DNA of 64,000 nt from Clostridium algoriphilum (GCF_020443705.1 NZ_JAIZZK010000020.1:1-64000); one strand, 5' to 3'. Positions 17,468 through 27,089 are shown, counted from the first letter of the stretch. Numbers and translations are program-made. Notes: generated by a model from the letters alone, not told the origin.

Positions 17468-17685
17468 TAATTAGCCACCACCATCAAATCTTTAATATTA
17501 TCAAGGTCATCTAAATTTTTACCGTTATAGGTATCAATGAACCTTACAACTTCTAATTTTGTAATTTTCATAGCTCCAAGTTTCAATCCCTGTAATAATC
17601 CATGATTTATTAACTCATATACCGCATTTCTATTAATCTTTAGTATCTCAGATACTTCTGCAACTGTATATAAATATCTTTCCAT
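17467..17685 (-). CDS. Excisionase-family helix-turn-helix protein
   Basis: 72 residues. YTVAEVSEILKINRNAVYEL is the MerR-like/HTH_17 fold of excisionases, followed by INHGLLQGLKLGAMKIT and a short acidic tail. Such proteins bend att-site DNA or regulate element genes. It lies divergent from the repressor, with the operator-like repeats between them, as in lysogeny control modules. Confidence 0.78.
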   Translation of the reverse strand: MERYLYTVAEVSEILKINRNAVYELINHGLLQGLKLGAMKITKLEVVRFIDTYNGKNLDDLDNIKDLMVVAN

Positions 17686-17978
17686 GTTCTTAACCCCCTA
17701 TATTTTTTTTGACACTATAGAATTTTCAAGATATATTATAAAAATAATTCCAAAATCGGTGTTTTTAAAACCTTGATATTTTCTACATTAAATCAAATCT
17801 TAGAGATGTTTCTAACTCGTTTAACTTTTATTTTTATGACACATTCTCACACCATCAATGTTTCATTTGTATCCTTATATCCTTATAATATGCTTCATTC
17901 GTTATCACGTCAATGTTTTTTTTAATGTATGTTCCATTTGTTATCATATATGTTATAATATTTTAAGAGGTGATATCG
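17686..17978. promoter_or_regulatory. Divergent control region with three operator-like repeats
   Basis: Between the repressor and excisionase-like gene, a TTCATTTGTTATCA-like motif occurs three times: about 17861-17874 (TTTCATTTGTATCC), 17893-17907 (CTTCATTCGTTATCA) and 17932-17946 (TTCCATTTGTTATCA). All are in the same orientation. They are the best candidates for repressor binding sites. Confidence 0.5.
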
Positions 17979-18467
17979 TTGAGTTTAGGTATAAATATAA
18001 AAAAAATGAGGTTAGAAAAGAATTTAAAACAGAGTGAACTTGCTGAAATGGCTAAAATATCCCGTGTAGCTATTGGAAATTATGAACGAGGCACTAGAGA
18101 ACCTACTGCTACAATACTAAATAAAATAGCAACTGCTCTTGGAGTAACAATTAATGATTTAGTTGAAAAAATTAGTTTTGAAGGCGAAACTTTAGAAGAA
18201 ATAACTTCACAACTAAATAGCAATGAATTAATATCAGAAGAACGTAAAAAACATTTAATTGATATTCTTGAACCTAAAATTAAATTACACGAAACTCCCC
18301 CTGATGTTAGCGATGAACAAGCTTTAATTTATGTAAAAGGATTACTTAATTATATCAAATATAATACTGATCTAAATACGAATGAAATGATTGCACTTAA
18401 GAACGCTACAGTTATTACAATAAAACTTAAGCTCGAGGAAATGGATAATGACCTAAATAGACTATAA
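17979..18467 (+). CDS. XRE-family (cI-like) repressor
   Basis: 162 residues from TTG 17979, which sits 8 bases after GAGG (17967-17970); an upstream GTG overlaps that site. The HTH_3 domain is textbook: LGINIKKMRLEKNLKQSELA, SRVAIGNYERGTREPTATIL, NKIATALGVTINDLVEK (residues 2-60). The helical C-terminal half probably dimerises; no LexA-type protease motif is seen. It sits divergent from an excisionase-like gene and directly upstream of the integrase, so it is the likely maintenance switch of the integrated element. Confidence 0.88.
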   Translation: MSLGINIKKMRLEKNLKQSELAEMAKISRVAIGNYERGTREPTATILNKIATALGVTINDLVEKISFEGETLEEITSQLNSNELISEERKKHLIDILEPKIKLHETPPDVSDEQALIYVKGLLNYIKYNTDLNTNEMIALKNATVITIKLKLEEMDNDLNRL

Positions 18468-18515
18468 TAAAATAACTCTTCGATATAATAATTAAATGAT
18501 TTTGGAGGTGCACTT

Positions 18516-19658
18516 ATGAAAGGTGGAGTACGTCAACGTGGTCTTACCTGGTCTTACTATTTTGATTTAGGAATGGTTGATGGTAAAAGAAAAAAGAAAG
18601 AAAAAGGAGGTTTTAGAACTAAAGGAGAAGCGGAAAAAGCTTTAAGAATTGCAATGACTGAATATGATAACGCGGGATCCGTTATTGACGAAAGTAATAT
18701 AACCGTATCTGATTATTTTGATTATTGGTTCAAGGAATACGTATTGATTAATTGTAAACACCATACTCAGTCGGGGTATAGAATAATTATAGATAAGCAT
18801 ATTAAAACATCCCTTGGAGTTTATAAACTTAAATCTTTAAATCCTACAACACTTCAACAATTTTTAAACTCTAAATATAAAAATGGATATACGAGAGGAT
18901 CTGTTGCTAATTTTTATGGTGTCCTTTCAGGCGCATTAAAGGCAGCAGTTTATCCATATCAACTATTAAAAGATAATCCAATGACTTATGTTAGCATGCC
19001 TAAATATGATAATACCCCTAAAGGCAAAAATGATTTGAAAATGATAACCTTGGATCAGTTTAACCAAATTATAAATAGGTTCAATAAAACCACTTCCTAT
19101 TATATTCCTTTACAAATTGCTTTTAATACTGGTATGAGATCATCTGAGGTATGCGGATTAACCTGGGATTGTGTAGACCTGGTAAATAAAACAATTAGAG
19201 TTGAAAAAATAATTATAAGCAAAGGTAAAGGTGTGTTTGAGTTCGGAACTCCTAAAACTAAAAGCTCCTATAGAACCATTTCAATTGGTGATACACTCAT
19301 AAACATACTAAAATCTAATATCATAAGACAAAAAGAAAATAAATTGAAATATGGCGAATTTTATACTAAAAATGATTTTGTATGTACTCAAGCAAATGGT
19401 GGACTTGTCTCAAATGATAGTTTAAAATATATTTCTCGTGTAGTAAATAATGAGTTAGGAATTAAATATAATTTCCATTCTTTAAGGCATACGCATGCCA
19501 CCATTCTTTTAGAAGGTGGCGCAGTTCCAAAAGATATTCAAGAAAGACTTGGACATAGCAAGATAGCCACCACTATGGATACTTATTCTCATGTAACCTT
19601 AAAAATGAAAAATGATACTGTAAATATTCTTGAAAATATATTTGCCACCCAAAAATAA
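18516..19658 (+). CDS. Tyrosine-family integrase
   Basis: 380 residues. An N-terminal arm-binding (AP2-like) domain begins VRQRGLTWSYYFDL, then comes a core-binding SAM-like domain (about 65-170). The catalytic domain shows all boxes: Arg in NTGMRSSEVCGL, H-x-x-R in FHSLRHTHATI, GHSKIATTMDTYSH with the final His and the Tyr nucleophile. It resembles integrases of Firmicutes phages and Tn916-like elements. The start follows GGAGG. GGGTGGCA repeats just after the gene are probably its arm sites. The gene appears intact although the element behind it is decayed. Confidence 0.92.
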   Translation: MKGGVRQRGLTWSYYFDLGMVDGKRKKKEKGGFRTKGEAEKALRIAMTEYDNAGSVIDESNITVSDYFDYWFKEYVLINCKHHTQSGYRIIIDKHIKTSLGVYKLKSLNPTTLQQFLNSKYKNGYTRGSVANFYGVLSGALKAAVYPYQLLKDNPMTYVSMPKYDNTPKGKNDLKMITLDQFNQIINRFNKTTSYYIPLQIAFNTGMRSSEVCGLTWDCVDLVNKTIRVEKIIISKGKGVFEFGTPKTKSSYRTISIGDTLINILKSNIIRQKENKLKYGEFYTKNDFVCTQANGGLVSNDSLKYISRVVNNELGIKYNFHSLRHTHATILLEGGAVPKDIQERLGHSKIATTMDTYSHVTLKMKNDTVNILENIFATQK

Positions 19659-19683
19659 TTAAGGGTGGCAAAAGGGTGGCATA
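19641..19683. repeat. GGGTGGCA repeats at the integrase end (putative arm sites)
   Basis: TTTGCCACCC (19641-19650) is followed by GGGTGGCAAA (19663-19672) and GGGTGGCATA (19674-19683): one inverted and two direct copies straddling the integrase stop codon. Repeats of this kind downstream of int are typical arm-type integrase binding sites, so the right attachment junction probably lies between here and 19745. Confidence 0.55.
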
Positions 19684-19744
19684 TAGACAATTCGAAGGAT
19701 TGTTTAACTGTAAAACCCAGTTGTTTCAACGTTAGTTTGCATTA

Positions 19745-20158
19745 TTATTCCACTTGCGTTATAAGTTTTCTCATAATATCCTTTAATTTAAGTTCTGTAG
19801 TATCTTCAGTGGCTATAATTATAATAATTTTTATGCAATTATCCGATTTATCCCATTTATAGGATTTAATATCCAATATAGCACCCTCAGGGACATTTTC
19901 TTCAATATCCATTGCTATTTCTTCAGCGAGTGATAGGTATTCTTCAAATAATTCATCCTCTGTTAAATCATTTAAATTACATTCACCTTCCATTAAGTCA
20001 TTCAAGGTATTTATTTCTATACTTAAATTATATGCTAATATGTCATCTCTTTTAGAACCTTTGCTCATGTCCTTAATTACTTTAAATTCTGTGTTTTTAT
20101 CAAGAGCATCTTTTATATCATTGCTTTCAACCATTTTATTATTAAACTCTACGTACAT
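19745..20158 (-). CDS. Acidic hypothetical protein, 137 residues
   Basis: The start at MYVEFNNKMV follows AGGAGATGTATTA. The protein is acidic, with a helical middle (LTEDELFEEYLSLAEEIAM) and a C-terminal beta/alpha part including IIIIIATEDTTELKLKD. No known family is recognised and no signal or membrane segment is present (IKIIIIIA is too short). It is convergent with the integrase, so its 3' end lies next to the probable attachment site, and its C-terminus could be the original integration target. Confidence 0.55.
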   Translation of the reverse strand: MYVEFNNKMVESNDIKDALDKNTEFKVIKDMSKGSKRDDILAYNLSIEINTLNDLMEGECNLNDLTEDELFEEYLSLAEEIAMDIEENVPEGAILDIKSYKWDKSDNCIKIIIIIATEDTTELKLKDIMRKLITQVE

Positions 20159-20206
20159 TAATACATCTCCTCTTGGTGTTATATTTTTGTAATCAACACT
20201 ACATAT

Positions 20207-23152
20207 CTAAAACCTAAATATCTCCAGAAGCTCTTCTTTTGTAAGCTTCCCCAAAGCATTGCTATTAGTTAATTCTCCTGTTATTACACTATCTATTAGA
20301 TCCTTTTTATTCTCTTGAAGTAAAATAATCTTTTCCTCAATAGTTCCCTTAGCAACCAATTTAATTACTTGAACAATGTTTCTTTGTCCAATTCTATGAG
20401 CTCTATCTGTTGCTTGATTCTCAACCGCAGGATTCCACCAGGGGTCAAAATGAATAACTAAGTTAGCCGATGTTAAGTTAAGTCCTGTACCCCCTGCCTT
20501 TAGAGAGATTAAAAATACTTTTTTATCCGGGCTATCATTGAATTCATTTACCAGTTTAATTCTGTCTTTAGATTTTGTTTTACCATCTAGATAAAAATAA
20601 GAAATTCCTTTTCCCACTAAATCCTTTCCGATATTTTTAAGGACTGACGTAAATTGAGAAAATAATAACACCTTTCCCTGTCCATCTAAATGCTTTTGAA
20701 TAAGCTGAGTCGCGATTTTTAGTTTTCCGCTCCCCCCCTCATATTCAGTTAATACAATCGCTGGATCTAGGCATATTTGTCTTAACCTAGTTAAATAAGA
20801 AAATACCTCTATTTTACCCCCATCATCATTTTTAATTTTATCGCGGGCGAGCTTAATATAAGATTTATATACACCCTTCTGAACTGTTGTCATCTCGACT
20901 AAAAATACCTTTTCTATTTTATCTGGCAATTCTTTAAGCACTTCTTTTTTAGTTCTTCTTAATAGGAACGGTTTAATTAGCGACTTAAGTTCTTCTAAAT
21001 GAATTTTTTTCCCATATGTGAATTTTGATTCAAATACTTCTCTAGTAAATAAGTATTCCGGTATTACAAAATCAAAGATAGACCAGAGCTCTGTTAAGTT
21101 GTTTTCAATCGGAGTTCCTGTTAGTGCAAATCTTACCTTCGCTTTAATTGATTTAATTATCTTTGCGTTTTGTGCTAGATAATTTTTTATGTTTTGTGCT
21201 TCATCTATTATGCAATTTTCAAAATTGATATTTTCATATAACTTTATGTCCATCCTTAAAGTTCCATATGTTGTTAGTATTATATCATAATCCTCTAGAC
21301 TAGTAATTAATTTAAGCCTTTGGCGTTTTACTCCATGGACAATTGCAACCCTTAAAGAAGGTGCAAATTTCTCTATTTCCGCCTTCCAATTGTATATTAA
21401 GGATGTTGGACTAATAATAATAGATTTTTTACTTTGCTGGGATAATAGAAATGCTATTATTTGAATAGTTTTACCAAGACCCATTTCGTCTGCCAGTATT
21501 CCACCAAGACCTAATATACTTAGACTCTTAAGCCATTTAAATCCATCAATTTGGTATTTTCTAAGTGTAGCATTTAAGGTGATTGGTAGACTTATATCTA
21601 AATTATTTAGGTAATCGTAACTATCTTCTATATTCTCTAGCAATTTAGCACCTTTAATAAACTGAAGGTGTTTCTCTTTTATAATATTTTCTAAGTATAA
21701 TGCTTTAGCTTTACCTAATTGCATTAAGCTAGTTTCTATCTTTTCATTTGTATTTAAGACTCCTATTAAATTAAAAAAGTTACGGACTCCATCGTCTTTA
21801 AAATCAAGAAAATTATTGTTATTTGTTTTATAAAATCTTTCATTTTGCTTATATGAGGCGAATGCATCATTTAATTCTCCATTCTCTATGTCATATATTT
21901 TATAAGAAAAATCATAACATCCTCCACTATATTTAATTTCTGCTTTTATAGAATTGGAACCAAATATGTTCATTTGTTTAAGGCCATTTCCAAATGTAAC
22001 ATTTCCAATGGAATGTAGATTATTTTCACTCCTACTTAAAATATCAAATAATTCAATGTCGCCACCTATAAACAATAACCTCTCATCTCGTTTTATAAAT
22101 CTAAATCTCTCTAGTTCCATAAATATTCTATCTTCTTTTTTATAGTTACGTATAATGTTATTTTTAAATTTATTATCTTTTAATATGTTAATTTTCTTAT
22201 TACCATAAATTACGTTTATATCACAATAAATATCTTTCCCTATCTGATAAATATAAAACTCTGGTTTTATATATTTTGCAGCAAAAGTTTTTACCTCATC
22301 ACTAATACTAATATCGCTTGAGATACTACTTAAAAATGTAATAAGTTTATCATAGTTTTGTATATCAACGTGATACAAAATTTCGCCATTTTCTCTTAAC
22401 TTTCCACATAGAACATTATATTTATCAATTTGATTTTTAGATGGTAGATATAACATCCAATTGAACAAATATACGCTATTTTGATCATTCAAAGATACTG
22501 GGAACCGCTTATGCGTTGTTATAACAAAAAAATCATTTCTTTTTTTCAATGTAAAGCTTAGGGGTAAATCGCTATTCACTATTGGTGCTTCAAACTCAAA
22601 ACTATCATGGTTTAACTTAATTTTCTTATCATTAATCCCGTCCAGAAAAAGTCTCAAATCATTAGGTTTAATTTTTATTTTCTCTTTACCTATGGCATAT
22701 TGAGCTTCGTAATATGTTGGTATTTTTGAAACGATACGAACGAGCTTTATAATATTGTTTGTGCCTTGCTTATTTAAGCTATTCTCTTTAATCTTATGTG
22801 TTTTTTCATTTTTATTATCATTGTTTTTGCTGGCTAAACTGAAAAAATTATATGCTGTAGCTGTTAGATGGCTACACATAAATAGATAGCCACTTGTAGA
22901 AAGTTCTTTAAAATCCTCACAAGTACATTTTATACTATCTAATTTTTTCTTTTTTATATCTATTTTTATATACGTGTTTAACTCACTTGATTTAGTACTA
23001 TTAGTAACACATCCATATATATGATATAAATCCTCGATTTTTTTTGTCTTAATCTTAATAACTAACCCGCTATTAAACGCCTTTTCCCCCTCAATTCTCA
23101 TTCGGCTAGAAGATGATTTAAATAGTATACTTTGTAACTCTTTTAACTTCAA
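20207..23152 (-). CDS. SWIM-domain SNF2 family helicase
   Basis: 981 residues. The SWIM zinc finger lies near residues 78-105 (CTCEDF ... FMCSHLTATAYN, i.e. CxC-x(n)-CxH). A long SNF2-associated region precedes the ATPase. Motor motifs: Walker A GGILADEMGLGKTIQ, DEAQNIK, TGTPIENNLTELWS, and the C-terminal lobe GGTGLNLTSANLVIHFDPWW plus ATDRAHRIGQ. Such proteins are dsDNA translocases of unclear role, found in many Firmicutes. A second, split version lies at 47.3-51.3 kb. Coding is intact, with GGAGGTGAT ahead of the start. Confidence 0.93.
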   Translation of the reverse strand: MKLKELQSILFKSSSSRMRIEGEKAFNSGLVIKIKTKKIEDLYHIYGCVTNSTKSSELNTYIKIDIKKKKLDSIKCTCEDFKELSTSGYLFMCSHLTATAYNFFSLASKNNDNKNEKTHKIKENSLNKQGTNNIIKLVRIVSKIPTYYEAQYAIGKEKIKIKPNDLRLFLDGINDKKIKLNHDSFEFEAPIVNSDLPLSFTLKKRNDFFVITTHKRFPVSLNDQNSVYLFNWMLYLPSKNQIDKYNVLCGKLRENGEILYHVDIQNYDKLITFLSSISSDISISDEVKTFAAKYIKPEFYIYQIGKDIYCDINVIYGNKKINILKDNKFKNNIIRNYKKEDRIFMELERFRFIKRDERLLFIGGDIELFDILSRSENNLHSIGNVTFGNGLKQMNIFGSNSIKAEIKYSGGCYDFSYKIYDIENGELNDAFASYKQNERFYKTNNNNFLDFKDDGVRNFFNLIGVLNTNEKIETSLMQLGKAKALYLENIIKEKHLQFIKGAKLLENIEDSYDYLNNLDISLPITLNATLRKYQIDGFKWLKSLSILGLGGILADEMGLGKTIQIIAFLLSQQSKKSIIISPTSLIYNWKAEIEKFAPSLRVAIVHGVKRQRLKLITSLEDYDIILTTYGTLRMDIKLYENINFENCIIDEAQNIKNYLAQNAKIIKSIKAKVRFALTGTPIENNLTELWSIFDFVIPEYLFTREVFESKFTYGKKIHLEELKSLIKPFLLRRTKKEVLKELPDKIEKVFLVEMTTVQKGVYKSYIKLARDKIKNDDGGKIEVFSYLTRLRQICLDPAIVLTEYEGGSGKLKIATQLIQKHLDGQGKVLLFSQFTSVLKNIGKDLVGKGISYFYLDGKTKSKDRIKLVNEFNDSPDKKVFLISLKAGGTGLNLTSANLVIHFDPWWNPAVENQATDRAHRIGQRNIVQVIKLVAKGTIEEKIILLQENKKDLIDSVITGELTNSNALGKLTKEELLEIFRF

Positions 23153-23613
23153 TAAATCACCTCCATTTGAATAATACTCATAAGGTATCTATAATTAGAT
23201 TAGCTGAAATTTACATGTTATAATAATTATAACACGTCCCAACAAGTTAGAATAAAAGTCAAATAAGTCAATTTTATGAATAATTTATGACTATTCTAAA
23301 TTTTATAATCATATATCCATATTATGATGCTTTTTATTACATATTTTGTATTCTTATACTGACACACACTTGCCACAAATAGATAAACATGCTATAATAT
23401 CATTACAATTATTTGTTAATCCATATATTGGTATAGACATACATGAATCCCCTACTTCTCATGCATCTTTTGAGAGTATTTTTAGACGTATTATATATAA
23501 GAATACTGTAACTTGGGCATCCGACATAAGTAGTTAAGCATCTTTAAAAAATAGACTAGAATATGAAATATCTATTTTTTGGAGATGCTTTGTACTGAAA
23601 TTTAAAATAGGAG
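23153..23613. other. Intergenic region between divergent genes
   Basis: 460 bases without a convincing gene. A 63-codon plus-strand frame (23346-23537) lacks a ribosome site and normal start, so I treat it as chance. A terminator-like hairpin lies at 23537-23590. The rest would hold the divergent promoters. Confidence 0.45.
23537..23590. terminator. Hairpin upstream of the 3D-domain gene
   Basis: GCATCT pairs with AGATGC and AAAATAGA with TCTATTTT inside it, around a loop of about 13 bases, with a T-run partly inside the stem. It could be a leader attenuator of the next gene or the end of an upstream small transcript. Confidence 0.45.
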
Positions 23614-24729
23614 ATGATTATTATTATGAAATTTATAAAAAATAAAAGGTTAAGAATTGCGACTGAATTAATGCTTGTAACAATAATTGCAACTTTAAGT
23701 ATTTATGTATGTATTATAAGAAAAAACATCACAGTTGTTGTAGATGGCAGTCCAATTAATTTAGTAACTTACCAGAAAACTTTGGGCAGTGCATTAAAAA
23801 AATCTAATATAAATATAGATGTAAAAGATAAGATTAATAAACCTTTAAATTCTAAAATAGTTGACAATGGAATTATAACTATTAATCGTGCTGTAAATAT
23901 TAAAGTTTTTGTAGATAATAAGGAACTTAATATAAAGTCTGCTGAAAAAAACGTTACTCAAATGTTAAGTTCACAAAAAATAGCGATAAAATCTAGTGAT
24001 AAGGTTTCACCCTCTGTTCAAACGAAGTTAACCAAAGGCATGAATGTTAAAATAACGAGGGTTGATACAAAAACTATACAAAAATCAAGTCCCATTGATT
24101 TTAGTACTGTTTTTAAGAAAGATAATAAGATGGAAAAATCTAAAACTAATGTCTCCCAAAAAGGAGTAAAAGGCGAAAAAAAGATTACCTTAAATGTGAC
24201 TTACGAAAATGGAAAAGAAGTAACTAGAAAAGTTGTTAAAGAAACTTTAGTTAAAAAACCTCAGAATAAAATTATAGTTCAAGGTAATTTAACAGCTACA
24301 ACTTATTCAAGAGGACAAACTTCAAAAACTTCTACAAATGTTATTAATGTAAAGGCTACTTCAAACAATGCTAAAAAGGTAAGCAGTGTTTATTCTTCTC
24401 CAAAAGCTGCTGAAAAAACTAGTTCCAGAGGGTCATCAAGTACTTCCGGAAAGGTTCTTTCTGTAAAGTCCACTGCATATTCGGCATCGAATGGAATTAC
24501 CGCCTCTGGAAGTAAGACTGTACGTAATGTAGGTGGTTTTAGTACAATAGCTGTAGACCCTAATATAATTCCACTAGGAACTAAATTATATGTTGAAGGT
24601 TACGGAAATGCTATCGCCGCTGATACAGGATCTGCAATACAAGGCAACGTTATAGATTTGTTTTTTAATACTAATGCAGAGGCATGTAATTGGGGTGTAA
24701 GATACTTGAAAGTTCATATACTTAATTAA
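23614..24729 (+). CDS. YabE-like DUF348 and 3D-domain cell-wall protein
   Basis: 371 residues. A signal-anchor (LRIATELMLVTIIATLSIYV) is followed by DUF348 ubiquitin-like repeats (ITVVVDGSPINLVTYQKTLG, INIKVFVDNKELNIKSAEKN). A Ser/Thr-rich linker follows, then the C-terminal 3D domain with FSTIAVDPNIIPLGTKLYVE, GNAIAADTGSAIQGNVIDLF. The three conserved Asp of the 3D domain belong to a lytic-transglycosylase-like fold, as in MltA and Rpf-type resuscitation proteins. It likely remodels peptidoglycan, perhaps in germination or outgrowth. The start follows AGGAGATGATTATT. Terminated by the hairpin at 24755. Confidence 0.9.
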   Translation: MIIIMKFIKNKRLRIATELMLVTIIATLSIYVCIIRKNITVVVDGSPINLVTYQKTLGSALKKSNINIDVKDKINKPLNSKIVDNGIITINRAVNIKVFVDNKELNIKSAEKNVTQMLSSQKIAIKSSDKVSPSVQTKLTKGMNVKITRVDTKTIQKSSPIDFSTVFKKDNKMEKSKTNVSQKGVKGEKKITLNVTYENGKEVTRKVVKETLVKKPQNKIIVQGNLTATTYSRGQTSKTSTNVINVKATSNNAKKVSSVYSSPKAAEKTSSRGSSSTSGKVLSVKSTAYSASNGITASGSKTVRNVGGFSTIAVDPNIIPLGTKLYVEGYGNAIAADTGSAIQGNVIDLFFNTNAEACNWGVRYLKVHILN

Positions 24730-24754
24730 ATAAACCTATTATATTATAAAAAAG

Positions 24755-24786
24755 CTGCCACTGAAATTATTTCTGTGGCAGTTTTT
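24755..24786 (+). terminator. Rho-independent terminator
   Basis: CTGCCAC (24755-24761) pairs with GTGGCAG (24775-24781), followed by TTTTTATTTT. It follows the 3D-domain gene. Confidence 0.8.
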
Positions 24787-24892
24787 ATTTTATAAATCTT
24801 TATATTTAATTTAAAACTTGTTTTATGTATATTAATTAATAAATTTTTTATTATGTTCTTCTATGAGTGTATAAAAATGAGGGGGTAATTAT

Positions 24893-25783
24893 GTGTCATT
24901 AGATGTGTCGTCTGTTATTAAAAAATTTGGTGAAAAAACTGTGGTAGACAACCTTTCTTTTAAAATAGAAAACCCAGGTGTATTTGGCTTGCTTGGTACA
25001 AATGGCGCAGGAAAAACCACTACAATAAGAATGATCTTAGGAATACTTGAAAAGAATAGTGGAAGTATTGAGTGGAATGGATGTCCTGTTACAAGGGAAA
25101 GTGTTAAATTCGGATATCTACCGGAGGAGCGAGGGTTATATCCTAAGGCTAAAATAGTAGATCAACTTTCATATTTCGGAAAACTACGAGGTATGGATGG
25201 CAAAACAGTAAAAAAAGTTATAAATTATTGGTTTGACAGGCTTAAAGTCTCTGAATATTCAAACTACACCGCTGAGCAATTATCTAAAGGTAATCAGCAA
25301 AAAATCCAACTGATAACAGCACTGCTACATGATCCTGAATTGATTATTCTAGATGAGCCATTAAGTGGGCTTGATCCAGTTAATACTGATTTATTTAAGA
25401 GTGTAATTTATGAATTGGTTGAAAAAGGAAAGTTTATTATAATGTCTAGCCATCAAATGCAATCTATTGAAGATTATTGTCAAGACCTCATAATATTAAA
25501 AAATGGACAAACAGTTCTTAATGGAAACCTAAAACAAATAAAGTCCAGTTATGGAAGAACAAATCTTACAGTGAACTGCCAAGAGGAAATTGATGCTCTT
25601 ATAAAAGACCAAGGCATAAATATTATATCAAAAAATGCTACTGGATATGAGCTTAAAATTAAATCTGATGAGCAAGCGTATAGTCTCCTTGAAAAGATTA
25701 TAGCATCACAAATAAGACTTGATAAATTTGAAATTCGTGAACCCTCTCTTCATGAAATATTTATTGAAAAGGTAGGTGAATAA
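24893..25783 (+). CDS. ABC transporter ATPase (NatA-like)
   Basis: 296 residues from GTG 24893; GAGGGGG lies 9 bases upstream. Walker A is LLGTNGAGKTTTIR (about residues 34-47), the signature is LSKGNQQK, Walker B is LIILDEP with SGLDP as D-loop, and the switch His is SSHQM. The extra C-terminal ~80 residues are the usual ABC-2 exporter ATPase tail. It forms an operon with the permease two bases downstream. This pair most resembles the NatAB Na+ exporter or a drug/peptide exporter; the substrate is unproven. Confidence 0.9.
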   Translation: MSLDVSSVIKKFGEKTVVDNLSFKIENPGVFGLLGTNGAGKTTTIRMILGILEKNSGSIEWNGCPVTRESVKFGYLPEERGLYPKAKIVDQLSYFGKLRGMDGKTVKKVINYWFDRLKVSEYSNYTAEQLSKGNQQKIQLITALLHDPELIILDEPLSGLDPVNTDLFKSVIYELVEKGKFIIMSSHQMQSIEDYCQDLIILKNGQTVLNGNLKQIKSSYGRTNLTVNCQEEIDALIKDQGINIISKNATGYELKIKSDEQAYSLLEKIIASQIRLDKFEIREPSLHEIFIEKVGE

Positions 25784-25785
25784 TA

Positions 25786-27048
25786 ATGAAAGGATTTTTT
25801 ACTGTTTTAGGTTATACCTTTAAAGAAAACTCCAGAAAAAAGACATTTATTATTTCAACTATAATCACACTTATTTTAACCGTCGTGATAGTTAGTCTTC
25901 CCGCTATAATAAAAAGCTTTGATAATGATAATAAAATTAAAACTGAGCAAACCTCATCAAACTACAAAAATAAAGGAGTTATCTTTGTAGTTGATTCCAA
26001 AGATATTGTTAAAGGAAACCTAAATAAACTTGGCTCTAGTTTTCCACAATACAAATTTAAGTCTGAAACTCCAAGTAACATAAAATTGCTTAAAGATAAG
26101 GTAAAGAATACAGAAAATAACGCTCTTCTAATTTTTGATGAGAAAAATGGCGTGCCAACTTTCAACTATATAGTTAAACAATCTGGCAGTGGTCTAGATC
26201 CTGCCCAGCTAAGCCAATTTACAAAAAGCATCTTTGTAACGGACTTATTAAAAAAAGCTAATGTATCTGATGATATATCACAAATGCTACAAAGTGATGT
26301 TACCTTTAACGTAAGCGAACTAGGAAAAGGAAAAGTGAGTAGCTCTATATCAAGTATGGCTATAAGTATGTTACTATTCTTTTCAATTTATTATTATGGT
26401 TATGGGGTAGCTATGTCTATAGCTTCTGAAAAAACTTCAAGAGTAATGGAACTTCTTGTAACCTCAACAAAACCTTCAATAATAATTCTTGGTAAAAGTG
26501 CTGCTATGGGTCTGCTTGGTTTAGTTCAACTATTCATGGTTGTGTGTACAGGCATGCTAACTTACAAATTAACTTTTCCCCGAAATTTTTCAATAGGAGG
26601 CCAGGCACTTGATTTTTCTAGTTTTACGCCTTTTAGTGTTGTAATGATAGTTATATACTTTATATTGGGATATTCCCTATATGCTATGATGAATGCGGTT
26701 GCTGGGGCCACAGTTAGTAAGGCCGAAGATGTTAATTCAGCACTTATGCCTATCTCTTTTATATCCATAGCTGCATTTTATGTCGGAAATTTTTCACTTG
26801 CAGTACCAAATGGAACTGTAGCAATTGTATCATCTATTATTCCATTTTCAGCTCCTTTCTCCATGCCTTCTAGAATTTTAGCTACAGAAGTTCCCGTTTG
26901 GCAAATATGGACCTCTGCATTCTCTTTGGTACTAACAATTATTTTTATAGCTTGGATATCAATAAAAATATACTCCTCTGCTATCCTTCATTATGGTAAG
27001 CGACTAAAAATGAAAGATTTATTAAAAATGTCAAATAACAATAAGTAA
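25786..27048 (+). CDS. ABC-2 type permease (NatB-like)
   Basis: 420 residues. One N-terminal helix (TFIISTIITLILTVVIVSLP) is followed by an extracytoplasmic domain of about 150 residues with VVDSKDIVKGN, then five further helices after residue 200 (MAISMLLFFSIYYYGYGVAM onward). EKTSRVMELLVTS is the hallmark intracellular helix of NatB/ABC-2 permeases. The gene starts two bases after the ATPase stop, and the pair forms the exporter. A hairpin at 27059 ends the operon. Confidence 0.9.
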   Translation: MKGFFTVLGYTFKENSRKKTFIISTIITLILTVVIVSLPAIIKSFDNDNKIKTEQTSSNYKNKGVIFVVDSKDIVKGNLNKLGSSFPQYKFKSETPSNIKLLKDKVKNTENNALLIFDEKNGVPTFNYIVKQSGSGLDPAQLSQFTKSIFVTDLLKKANVSDDISQMLQSDVTFNVSELGKGKVSSSISSMAISMLLFFSIYYYGYGVAMSIASEKTSRVMELLVTSTKPSIIILGKSAAMGLLGLVQLFMVVCTGMLTYKLTFPRNFSIGGQALDFSSFTPFSVVMIVIYFILGYSLYAMMNAVAGATVSKAEDVNSALMPISFISIAAFYVGNFSLAVPNGTVAIVSSIIPFSAPFSMPSRILATEVPVWQIWTSAFSLVLTIIFIAWISIKIYSSAILHYGKRLKMKDLLKMSNNNK

Positions 27049-27058
27049 AATACTAGTG

Positions 27059-27089
27059 ACAGCTAATAATATATCAAATTATTAGCTGT
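27059..27089 (+). terminator. Terminator after the ABC-2 operon
   Basis: ACAGCTAATAAT (27059-27070) and ATTATTAGCTGT (27078-27089) form a 12-bp perfect stem. The T-run after it is weak. Confidence 0.6.

Noticed and set aside
23346-23537. A 63-residue protein between helicase and 3D-domain gene
   Set aside because: It begins at a non-ATG codon without ribosome site, and no family is recognisable.
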